Assembly (NCBI GenBank): GCA_021782175.1
Contig: JAJXVL010000003.1
Span: forward strand, 1-34,777
Length of the DNA: 34,777 nt
Origin: a bacterium
Lineage (GTDB): Bacteria; Patescibacteriota; Minisyncoccia; Phycocordibacterales; PALSA-1337
Direction of reading: 5' to 3'
Shown: positions 8,634 to 17,200 of the stretch, in pieces
Position numbering within the stretch: position 1 is the stretch's first letter
How the letters are laid out: each line of letters starts with the position of its first letter
Position numbers and translations under genes: made by a program
The notes under the pieces: model-generated
Database searches by the model: none
Seen by the model: only the letters and a program-made list of their open reading frames with translations
Told to the model about the DNA's origin: nothing

Positions 8634-9296
8634 ATGAATAAACCAAAATTCATCACTATCGAGGGGGGAGAAGGCTCAGGCAAATCTTCACTCTGGCAAG
8701 CCATGAAAGCCGAGTTTGGCGATCAGGTCTTGTTCACTCGTGAACCGGGTGGTTCGCCATATGGTGAAGCTATCCGTGAGACCACGCTCAAGAATCCTCT
8801 GGCTGCTACGGCGCCGGCAGAAACAACCCTCTGTCTCATGTTTGCCGCCCGTTTCGACCATTTGGTCAACTTGGTCAGGCCGGCGCTTGCTTCAGGGAAA
8901 TCGGTGGTGTCGGACCGCTTCGATGCCTCATCGTACGCTTACAATGTCCACGCTCAATCCGGCGGCTTGGTCAGCAGACTCTTCTGGCAGTTGCGCCGTC
9001 AGTTGATGATCTTGCCGGACCTCTATGTCTACATTGATGTGGAGCCGGAGGAGGGTATGCGTCGAGCCCAGAAACGCAATCAGGCTGGTTCGAGTAGTGG
9101 CCATTATGACCACTTCGATGATCGGGCCGTGGCCTTCCATCAGAAAGTCCATGAGGGTTACGAAAAGTTTTTTGGCCGGAGGCGTTGGCTCACTCGCCGA
9201 CTGCTCGTGCCTATGGTGAGGATCGATGCCAATCGTCCGTTTGCCGAGGTCAAAGCGGACTTCATGGCCTTGATGAAGGAGCAGTTGGGTCTGTGA
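8634..9296 (+). CDS. tmk: Thymidylate kinase
   Basis: FITIEGGEGSGKSSLWQAM P-loop, FTREPGGSPYGEAIRE, VVSDRFDASSYAYN. Confidence 0.95.
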   Translation: MNKPKFITIEGGEGSGKSSLWQAMKAEFGDQVLFTREPGGSPYGEAIRETTLKNPLAATAPAETTLCLMFAARFDHLVNLVRPALASGKSVVSDRFDASSYAYNVHAQSGGLVSRLFWQLRRQLMILPDLYVYIDVEPEEGMRRAQKRNQAGSSSGHYDHFDDRAVAFHQKVHEGYEKFFGRRRWLTRRLLVPMVRIDANRPFAEVKADFMALMKEQLGL

Positions 9297-9325
9297 TCTT
9301 CCTAGACATTTCTATATTGGATAGC

Positions 9326-9357
9326 AGTCTGTTGCTCGAGTAGGGTAGCAGACTTTT
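9326..9357 (+). terminator. Probable Rho-independent terminator after tmk
   Basis: AGTCT..GCT / AGC-AGACT stem followed by TTTTTCTTT. Confidence 0.5.
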
Positions 9358-9382
9358 TCTTTGACCATGATACAATCTAGCC

Positions 9383-10606
9383 ATGAAAGACCCTCAAATC
9401 AAAAAGCTTATAGTCACTGAGAAGAAACGCCAAAAGAGCGTGGTCAATCTGATCGCTTCAGAGAACTACGTCTCGGCCGATGTCCTAGAAGCTCTCGGTT
9501 CGGAATTGACGAACAAATATGCCGAAGGTTACCCGGGGCGACGCTACTATGGTGGCAATTTGATCACCGACAAGATCGAGCGGTTGTGTGTCGAGCGAGC
9601 CCTGAAACTTTTCAAGTTGGGCGCCTCGGAATGGCATGTCAATGTCCAGCCACTCTCCGGTTCGCCGGCCAATCTGGCTGTCTATACCGCACTGGTACCT
9701 TTGGGTGGCAAGATTATGGGCATGTCGCTTGATCATGGCGGTCATCTCACTCATGGTCACAAAGTATCTATGACGGGTAAGTCCTGGATCCAAATACCGT
9801 ACGGTATCGATCCGATCACGGAGACGCTCAACTATGATCAGCTCTTGGAACAGGCTATCGAGGCCAAGCCGCAAATCATCGTGGCGGGCTATACGGCTTA
9901 TCCGCGCATAATCGATTGGGCCAAATTGCGGAATATCGCTGATGCCTCCGGAGCTTTACTCATGGTCGATATGTCTCATATTGCCGGTCTGGTAGCTGGT
10001 GGTGTCTATCCGCCACCTTTCTCATATGCTGATATTGTGACCACGACGACACACAAAACCTTGCGCGGGCCACGCTCGGCCATGATCTTCGTGCGCAAGG
10101 ATGATCGCGAACTAGACAAGAAGATAGACAAAGCGGTTTTTCCTGGTTTGCAGGGTGGTCCGCACTTGAACCAGATTGCTGCTGTGGCGGTGGCTCTGCG
10201 CGAAGCCGATACGCCGGCTTTCCGACGCTACGCTCATCAAGTTCTCAAGAATGCTCAAGTACTCGCAGGTGAACTCAAACAGCGTGGTTGGCGGCTGATC
10301 TCAGGTGGCACTGATTCGCACTTGATCCTCGTTGATACCTGGATGGCCAATGTCATCAATGAAAAAGGCGCTGGCGGCGTACCTGGCAGTTTGGCCAGTG
10401 AAGTATTGGAGAAAGAAGGCATCATCGTCAACAAAAACGCTATTCCTTTTGATAGTCGGCCGCCGGCCGATCCCTCCGGTATCCGGTTGGGCACAGCCGC
10501 CGAGACTACGCGTGGCCGCAAGGAAGCTGATTTTCACAAGATTGCCGTGCGCATTGATGAGCTCTTGAAGAAACAGACCGCCAAGAAAAGCAGCTCGAAA
10601 AAATAG
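9383..10606 (+). CDS. glyA: Serine hydroxymethyltransferase
   Basis: NLIASENYVSADVLEALGSELTNKYAEGYPGRRYYGG, DMSHIAGLVAGGVYPPP, VTTTTHKTLRGPR. Confidence 0.98.
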   Translation: MKDPQIKKLIVTEKKRQKSVVNLIASENYVSADVLEALGSELTNKYAEGYPGRRYYGGNLITDKIERLCVERALKLFKLGASEWHVNVQPLSGSPANLAVYTALVPLGGKIMGMSLDHGGHLTHGHKVSMTGKSWIQIPYGIDPITETLNYDQLLEQAIEAKPQIIVAGYTAYPRIIDWAKLRNIADASGALLMVDMSHIAGLVAGGVYPPPFSYADIVTTTTHKTLRGPRSAMIFVRKDDRELDKKIDKAVFPGLQGGPHLNQIAAVAVALREADTPAFRRYAHQVLKNAQVLAGELKQRGWRLISGGTDSHLILVDTWMANVINEKGAGGVPGSLASEVLEKEGIIVNKNAIPFDSRPPADPSGIRLGTAAETTRGRKEADFHKIAVRIDELLKKQTAKKSSSKK

Positions 10607-10638
10607 GCAACGAAAATAGGCAAAAAGATAAAAAGAAT

Positions 10639-10900
10639 AGCGCGGTCGCTTCTTATCGAAAATTCGATGAAGCAAACCGCGCTGCGACCCCTCACTCGTG
10701 TGTGTCCCCAAAGGACGATCGGACACCACACGAGGAGGGGAGGAGGTACTTGGAATGTTGTCCTGCGGCCCCAGCCAGGACCTAGGGAAGCATCGGAGAC
10801 GCGATACTGGGCGAACAAGTCAGGACAATTTGTCCGTCCCAGTATCAGCCACCAGCTAGCCTTGCGACTCCGCTTCGTTGCCCCGACTTGCGTCGGCAAC
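10639..10900. other. Intergenic cluster of five hairpins between glyA and argS
   Basis: H1 10639-10683 (AGCGCGGT.GCTTC.ATCGAA/TTCGAT.GAAGC.ACCGCGCT); H2 10688-10740 (CCCCTC.CTCGTGTG.TGTCC/GGACA.CACACGAG.GAGGGG); H3 10760-10781 (GTCCTG/CAGGAC); H4 10803-10846 (GATACTGGG/CCCAGTATC); H5 10877-10900 (GTTG.CCGAC/GTCGG.CAAC). Confidence 0.8.
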
Positions 10901-10993
10901 ACCCCGTTCCTTTATAATAATAGCTCATATGTCAGAAAAAGTCAATAATAATATTTATCGCCAGTGCCGAGTGGCTCTGTTACAATGGCATTC

Positions 10994-12763
10994 ATGCAAA
11001 TGAAAGAAGTTTTGATACAGAGGTTGTCTGCTCTAGCCGAGGAGGCCGGTTTGGCTGCCGATCTGGTCACGGTTGGTTATCCGGAAGATGCCACCAACGG
11101 TGATTTCACCACCAATCTGGCTCTGGTAGGAGCCAAATCACTCAAACTCTCCCCCAGAGCTTTGGCGGACAAGCTCATAGCCGCCGCCACGGGGAAGTGG
11201 CCTGATTTCGTTGCTGAAGTTTCGGTCGCCGGGCCAGGCTTCATCAACTTCAAGATCAAGCCCGATTCTCTGACCAAACAAATCATCATGATGGCTTCGC
11301 ACATCAAGTCTGGTGCCAAGTCGGGTGATTGGTTGAAATCCAATTTGGCGGAAATGCGCGCCGGGGAGGCTGGTGCCATCACGGCTCCGGTGATGATCGA
11401 GTATACTGATCCAAATATTTTCAAAGTTTTTCATATCGGCCATTTGATGTCGAATACGATCGGCGAATCCATATCGCGCTTGATCGAAGCAAGCGGCACG
11501 CCAGTCATCCGTTTGTGTTACCCGGCTGACATTGGTCTCCATGTGGCCAAGGCTGTCTGGGCCGTCCAGAAAAATCTATCTGAAATGCCAGCTGATCAGG
11601 CACCCATTGCTCTGCGTACCGCCTTCTTGGGACGAATGTATGTTCTCGGCACCCAGACTTATGATGCCGATCCGGTCGCCAAGGCCGAGATCGATGAATT
11701 GAACAAGAAGTTGTATGAGGGTACGGACCCGGCGGTTCAGAAGATCTATCATCGAGGCCGCACCTGGAGTCTAGATCATTTCGAGGAGCTCTACCGGATT
11801 CTGGGTACCAAGTTCGATACTTATTTCTATGAGAGCAACATGGCCCCGATCGGTCTCTCGGTGGTCCGCCAAAATCTCGGCAAAGTTTTTGTCGAGAGTG
11901 ATGGAGCTATCGTTTTCCACGGGGAAGAACACGGTCTGCACACACGTGTCTTCGTGAATTCGCACGGTCTGCCGACTTATGAGGCCAAGGACTTGGGCTT
12001 GAATATCACCAAATTCGAGCACTATCCAGAAGCGGCCCAGTCCATCATCGTGACGGCCAGCGAACAGAACGAGTATTTCAAAGTAATGCTCAAAGTTTTG
12101 AGTCTGGTGGATGAGCGTGATGGGTCCAAGACCAAACATATCGGTCACGGTATGATGCGTTTCGCCTCCGGCAAGATGTCCTCGCGCACTGGCAATGTCA
12201 TCACCGCGGAAAGTTTGCTCTCTGATATGCGCGAATTGGTGCGAGCCAAGATGGCTGAGCGGGCCGAGACTCTGGATCCCGGCGAAGCTGATAAGATTGC
12301 TACCCAGGTAGCCATTGCCGCTATCAAATACACTATCCTGCGCCAGACTGTCGGCAGTGATATCGTTTTTGATTCGGCCAAGTCGATTTCTTTCGAGGGC
12401 GATTCTGGCCCATACCTGCAATACGCGGCGGTGCGTGCGGCGGCCGTCCTGGCCAAGGCAAACGCCGCGGGCATCAAGCCGGCCGAGAAAATTCCTGCCA
12501 GCATGGTGCCGGGCCAACTGGAGCGGCTCCTGGGGCGGTTCGCGGATGTTATGGCTCGGGCCGGCCTCGAGCAGGCGCCGCAATTAGTGGCTACTTATCT
12601 CATTGAGCTCGCTGCGGCCTTCAATAGTTTCTATAGTGATCATACGATCGCCGATCCGGCTGAGCCGCAGGCCCCGTATCGCGTGGCTCTGGTCCAAACT
12701 TTCCTCGCGGCCATGACTGACGGTTTGTGGCTCTTGGGTATCACGGTTCCGCGGTTGATGTGA
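10994..12763 (+). CDS. argS: Arginyl-tRNA synthetase
   Basis: EYTDPNIFKVFHIGHLMSNTIGES, GEEHGLHTRVFVNSHGLPTYEAKDLGL, MSSRTGNVITAESLL. Start at 10994 (TACAAT 7 nt upstream) or 11000. Confidence 0.97.
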   Translation: MQMKEVLIQRLSALAEEAGLAADLVTVGYPEDATNGDFTTNLALVGAKSLKLSPRALADKLIAAATGKWPDFVAEVSVAGPGFINFKIKPDSLTKQIIMMASHIKSGAKSGDWLKSNLAEMRAGEAGAITAPVMIEYTDPNIFKVFHIGHLMSNTIGESISRLIEASGTPVIRLCYPADIGLHVAKAVWAVQKNLSEMPADQAPIALRTAFLGRMYVLGTQTYDADPVAKAEIDELNKKLYEGTDPAVQKIYHRGRTWSLDHFEELYRILGTKFDTYFYESNMAPIGLSVVRQNLGKVFVESDGAIVFHGEEHGLHTRVFVNSHGLPTYEAKDLGLNITKFEHYPEAAQSIIVTASEQNEYFKVMLKVLSLVDERDGSKTKHIGHGMMRFASGKMSSRTGNVITAESLLSDMRELVRAKMAERAETLDPGEADKIATQVAIAAIKYTILRQTVGSDIVFDSAKSISFEGDSGPYLQYAAVRAAAVLAKANAAGIKPAEKIPASMVPGQLERLLGRFADVMARAGLEQAPQLVATYLIELAAAFNSFYSDHTIADPAEPQAPYRVALVQTFLAAMTDGLWLLGITVPRLM

Positions 12764-12797
12764 TAAAGTTGTAGCTGAACCCAGCACAAAATTTGCC

Positions 12798-13217
12798 ATG
12801 AAAAAAATCGAGATGGTCCGAGTCGTCGGGCCAGTCAGTCAATTCCTCTCCACGATTTCGGAAGAGGAGAGACAGCAATTTGACCTGCTCCTAGGGCAGA
12901 TCAACAAGCGGCGGTCCGGCAGCGCAGCTGAACGGCAAAAGTTCCTGCATTTTGTCGACGGCCTGATTGCTTTCAAGTGTCTCCAGCGTGAAGCTGGCAG
13001 TATACCCGAGGCTCTGTCTGGCCGACTCAATCCATGTTGTGTCGGCATGACTGAGCGAATCGCTCTTTTCCTAGGGGGAGATTTGCTAACCATGGCTCTA
13101 GGAAGGGGCCGAACCAGGGAAGCCACAGCCTTCCTGAACGCGATTCTTCTCATTGCCTATGATATGTACCTGCGCTTTCCGCTCAAGGTGCATGCCCGAT
13201 CCTACGAAACAGTTTGA
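12798..13217 (+). CDS. Hypothetical protein (139 aa)
   Basis: Plausible ORF between argS and a good terminator; no family recognised. Confidence 0.65.
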   Translation: MKKIEMVRVVGPVSQFLSTISEEERQQFDLLLGQINKRRSGSAAERQKFLHFVDGLIAFKCLQREAGSIPEALSGRLNPCCVGMTERIALFLGGDLLTMALGRGRTREATAFLNAILLIAYDMYLRFPLKVHARSYETV

Positions 13218-13233
13218 TCGGTAAGCTTCACAA

Positions 13234-13256
13234 CGAACCTCAGGGTTCGTTTTTTG
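13234..13256 (+). terminator. Rho-independent terminator
   Basis: ACGAACC-TCA-GGGTTCG-TTTTTT. Confidence 0.9.
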
Positions 13257-13309
13257 TTTTTCCAGACCTGCTTCTTGACTCAGCACCCCCCCTGTGAGAG
13301 AATTATTGC

Positions 13310-14161
13310 ATGAAATCAGCTCGGTTTGGTTCACGCCGATTGCGCGATGGTTTTTGCCAATTCCGCGCCTTCACTCTCATTGAACTTCTGGTGGTGATAT
13401 CTATCATCGGTCTTCTGGCATCTGTGGTATTGGTTTCACTCAACAGTGCCAGAGCCAAAGGACAGGTTGCCGCCGGTCTACAACTGGATTCGAATATATA
13501 TCAGACCACCGGCGTCAATCTGGTAGGTGAATATAAGTTTACTGATGGTTCAGGCAGTACACTCACAGACTCTTCAGGTAATCATTACAACGGTGTCCTG
13601 ATCAATGGCCCGACTTGGGTTAATGGCGATACACCTACCGGTGCTGGATACTCATTGAAATTAAACGGTGCCAGCCAATATGTGAATGTTAGCGGTATAC
13701 CATTAAATTTTAATAATATAACTGTTACCGCCTGGATCAAGGAGAACCAAGTTACAGGCAGTAATCAAACCTTTGTTATTGCGAGTACAGGTAATGTTTA
13801 CGGTGGTTTTTTGAGAGATGATGGCGCTGGACATTATGAATGGGATGTTTACTCCAATGCAGAGTATAATCTATATGTTCCGATCGCTTCTTATAATCAG
13901 TGGCATTTTTTGGCTGGTACTTATGACGGCACAACGCAAACAATTTATATTGATGGAACCAAGGCGGCGTCTCGGTCTCTCAGTGTCAACACTTCTCCGA
14001 CTACCAATCTGGCGATAGGAGCTTGTGATTTTTGTGGTCCAGGGCAATTCACCTATGGACAGATCGCGGAAGTGCGTGTTTACAGTAGTGCCCTCACTGC
14101 TGCTCGGATACAAAGTATCTATGCTATGGATTCTAAGAAATATTTAGCTCTCACAAGATAA
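13310..14161 (+). CDS. Type IV prepilin-like protein with LamG/concanavalin-like domain
   Basis: RAFTLIELLVVISIIGLLASVVLVSLNSARAKG, then GEYKFTDGSGSTLTDSSGNHYNG...YSLKLNGASQYVNV...ITVTAWIKE...GTYDGTTQTIYIDGT...GQIAEVRVYSSALTAARIQSIY. Confidence 0.92.
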   Translation: MKSARFGSRRLRDGFCQFRAFTLIELLVVISIIGLLASVVLVSLNSARAKGQVAAGLQLDSNIYQTTGVNLVGEYKFTDGSGSTLTDSSGNHYNGVLINGPTWVNGDTPTGAGYSLKLNGASQYVNVSGIPLNFNNITVTAWIKENQVTGSNQTFVIASTGNVYGGFLRDDGAGHYEWDVYSNAEYNLYVPIASYNQWHFLAGTYDGTTQTIYIDGTKAASRSLSVNTSPTTNLAIGACDFCGPGQFTYGQIAEVRVYSSALTAARIQSIYAMDSKKYLALTR

Positions 14162-14225
14162 ACCAAATGATGATAAAACCGGTCTATGATTGAAATAGAG
14201 CCCTTTTTGCCGTAAGCTGTAGCTC

Positions 14226-17200
14226 ATGTCAAACAACCCGTCCGTTTCTCCCAATCCCGAACCGACTGACAAGCCGGCTCGCGTCCTGCGCGAAGAAGCC
14301 ACGCTCAAAAAATGGCAGGAGCAGGATATTTTTGGCCAGACGCTGAAGAAAGCTTCGCCGCGCGGCGAATTTACTTTCTATGAAGGACCGCCGACGGCCA
14401 ATGGTCATCCGGGCATTCACCATCTCGAAGCCCGTGCTTTCAAGGATGCTATTCCGCGCTATCGCACCATGCGTGGCTATCATGTCCGCCGCAAGGGAGG
14501 TTGGGATACACATGGTCTGCCGGTGGAGCTCCAGGTGGAGAAACAGCTCGGTCTCAAATCCAAGAAGGAGATCGAGTCCTACGGTGTGGAGGCTTTCAAT
14601 GAGAAGTGCAAGGAGTCCGTCTGGACTTATGTGCATGAATGGGAAGACTTCACCCGCCGCATGGGGTACTGGGTGGACCTCAATGATCCTTATGTTACCT
14701 ACAAGCCCCAATATATAGAATCAGTCTGGAATGTGATCAAAACCGCTGATGACAAAGGTTTGGTCTACAAGGATTACAAGGTCGTGCCTTGGTGTCCGCG
14801 TTGTGGTACGGCCCTGTCATCGCACGAGCTCGCTCAGGGCTATGCCGATGTGAAGGATATGTCGGTGACGGTGAAGTTTAAGGCTAAGCCAAATCAAAAA
14901 ATTGGGAATCTTGTTACTGACGACAAAACTTTTATTTTGGCTTGGACGACTACACCCTGGACATTACCTGGCAATGTTGGATTGGCTGTTAACCCAAATA
15001 TTCAATATGTCCAGATAGATATGGATAAACAGTCCGTTGATGATAAAGGCAAGTACATTTTAGCTTCTGATCGAATGATTGTTTTGGAGGAGAAAGCAAA
15101 GAAAAAAGACACAACAAAGCCTTTCTATATAGATAACTTAATTTATGGAAAAGAATTAGTCGGCCTCGAATACGAGCCGCTCTACCCATTCTTGCGAGAC
15201 AATATCTCGCATCATGAGAAGGACAAGCTCGTGAATGCCTTCAAGGTCTATGCGGCTGATTTTGTCACCACGACTGACGGTACGGGCATCGTGCACACGG
15301 CGGTGATGTACGGTCAGGACGACTTCGAACTCGGCACCAAGGTTGGTTTGCCGAAGCATCATCTCGTCCACGAAGACGGCACTTTCAAGAAGGAGTGCGG
15401 CTTCCTGGCGGGAGCTTTTGTGAAAGACGAAGGGACCGAGGTAGCCATCATCAAGGATCTCGCCGGCCGCGGCCTCTTGTTCGCCAAGGAGAAGTATCAG
15501 CACAGTTATCCATTTTGCTGGCGCTGCAAAACACCGCTCATCTACTTTGCCCGCGATAGCTGGTATATCCGCATGTCTGAATTGCGCGAGAAGATGATGG
15601 CTGAAAATGAAAAAATCCACTGGGAACCAGGCTATATCAAGGAGGGCCGTTTCGGTGAATGGCTCCGCGAGGTCAAGGATTGGGCTATCTCTCGCGAGCG
15701 CTATTGGGGTACGCCGCTGCCGATCTGGACTTGTCATCAATGTCACGCCCGCAAGGTCGTTGGCTCGATCGCTGATGTCACGCAGACGCCCAAGAACCAT
15801 TATTTCGTCATGCGCCATGGTGAGGCTGAGGATAATGTGAAGAATATCCTGAACTCTGACGAAAAAGTCGCCAACCATCTCACGGCTCATGGCCGAGCCA
15901 AAGCCACCGCTACGGCAGAAACCCTCAAGGCTCAAAAAATCGACTTGATCATTGCTTCGCCTTTGCCGCGTACACAGGAGACAGCCAAGATTGTCCAGCA
16001 GACTGTCGGTTTGCCGGCTGACAAACTGATTACCGACAAGCGTATTCGCGAGATGGGTCTGGGTGAGCTCGATGGTCATAGTCTGGATGAGTTCATGAAA
16101 GTTTTTCCTATGAGTGTGGGTCGCTTCGATCCGGCGCCGCGGGGCATTGAGAGTTATGCCGCGCTCAAGAAGCGCATGGGTGACTTCCTCTATGACATCG
16201 AGAGCAAATACGCCGGCAAAAATATCCTCATCGTCACGCACGGTAGTCCGGCCATGATGCTCATGGCCGCAGCCGCTGGCTGGGATCGGAGCGAGACTAT
16301 CGCTTATGAAAAGGATCATTATATCCACAAGGCCGAGGCCCGCCCACTCGATTTCCGCATCGTGCCGCACAATACGGAGTATGAGCTGGATCTGCACAAG
16401 CCTTTTATCGATGAGGTGAAGCTTACTTGCGCTTGTGGTGGGGAAATGCACCGCGCCAAGGAAGTCTTGGATGTTTGGTTCGATTCCGGCTCCATGCCTT
16501 TTGCGCAGGATCATTATCCTTTCGGAGGGTCGAAAGCCCGCGGTTGGCGCGCTTGGTTCGGCGGCGCCAAGGAACAAAAGATAGCTTATCCGGCCGACTT
16601 CATCTCTGAAGCCATCGACCAGACGCGTGGTTGGTTCTACACTCTGCATGCCGTCGGAGCTATTCTCGGCAAGGGTCGGGCCTACAACAATGTCATCTGT
16701 CTCGGCCATATTCTCGACGCCGAGGGCAAGAAGATGTCCAAGTCACTCGGCAATATCGTTGACCCGATGATGCTCATGGATCGTTATGGTGCCGACGCCC
16801 TGCGTTTCTGGATGTATTCCATCAACCAGCCGGGCGAGTCCAAGAACTTCGATGAGAAGACCGTCGACGAGGTGGTCAAGAAAGTTTTCAACCTAGCGGC
16901 CAATGTGGCTTCGTTCTACGAAATGTACGCCAAGCCCGAGGTGATCGTATCGCGGGATTCAAAGAATGTGCTCGATCGCTGGATCATCGCCAAGCTTGAT
17001 GAGTTGACCGTGACCGTAACCAAACATCTCGAAAGTTATGTTTTTTTCGAGCCGACGCGTGCTATCCGCGATTTCATTGCCGACTTGTCGCAGTGGTATC
17101 TCCGCCGTTCGCGTGACCGCTTCAAGGAAGAGGGCAGCGGCAGAGTGGAAGCTCTGCAGACTACGCTTTATTTCCTGTTGACGCTCACCAAGATCATGGC

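Noticed and set aside
10639-10910. T-box riboswitch, RNase P RNA or tmRNA in the glyA-argS gap
   Set aside because: There is no AGGGTGGNACCGCGG T-box sequence, no antiterminator/terminator T-run before argS, no RNase P conserved core and no tmRNA CCA/tRNA-like ends visible.
10667-10948. 93-aa plus-strand ORF in the hairpin cluster
   Set aside because: Composition and position follow the palindromic stems; low-complexity Arg-rich translation without family resemblance. Likely spurious.
15156-16709. 517-aa minus-strand ORF opposite ileS (also others such as 11771..12583 and 20698..21273)
   Set aside because: Antisense to strongly conserved coding sequence; long open frame explained by codon bias of the sense gene.
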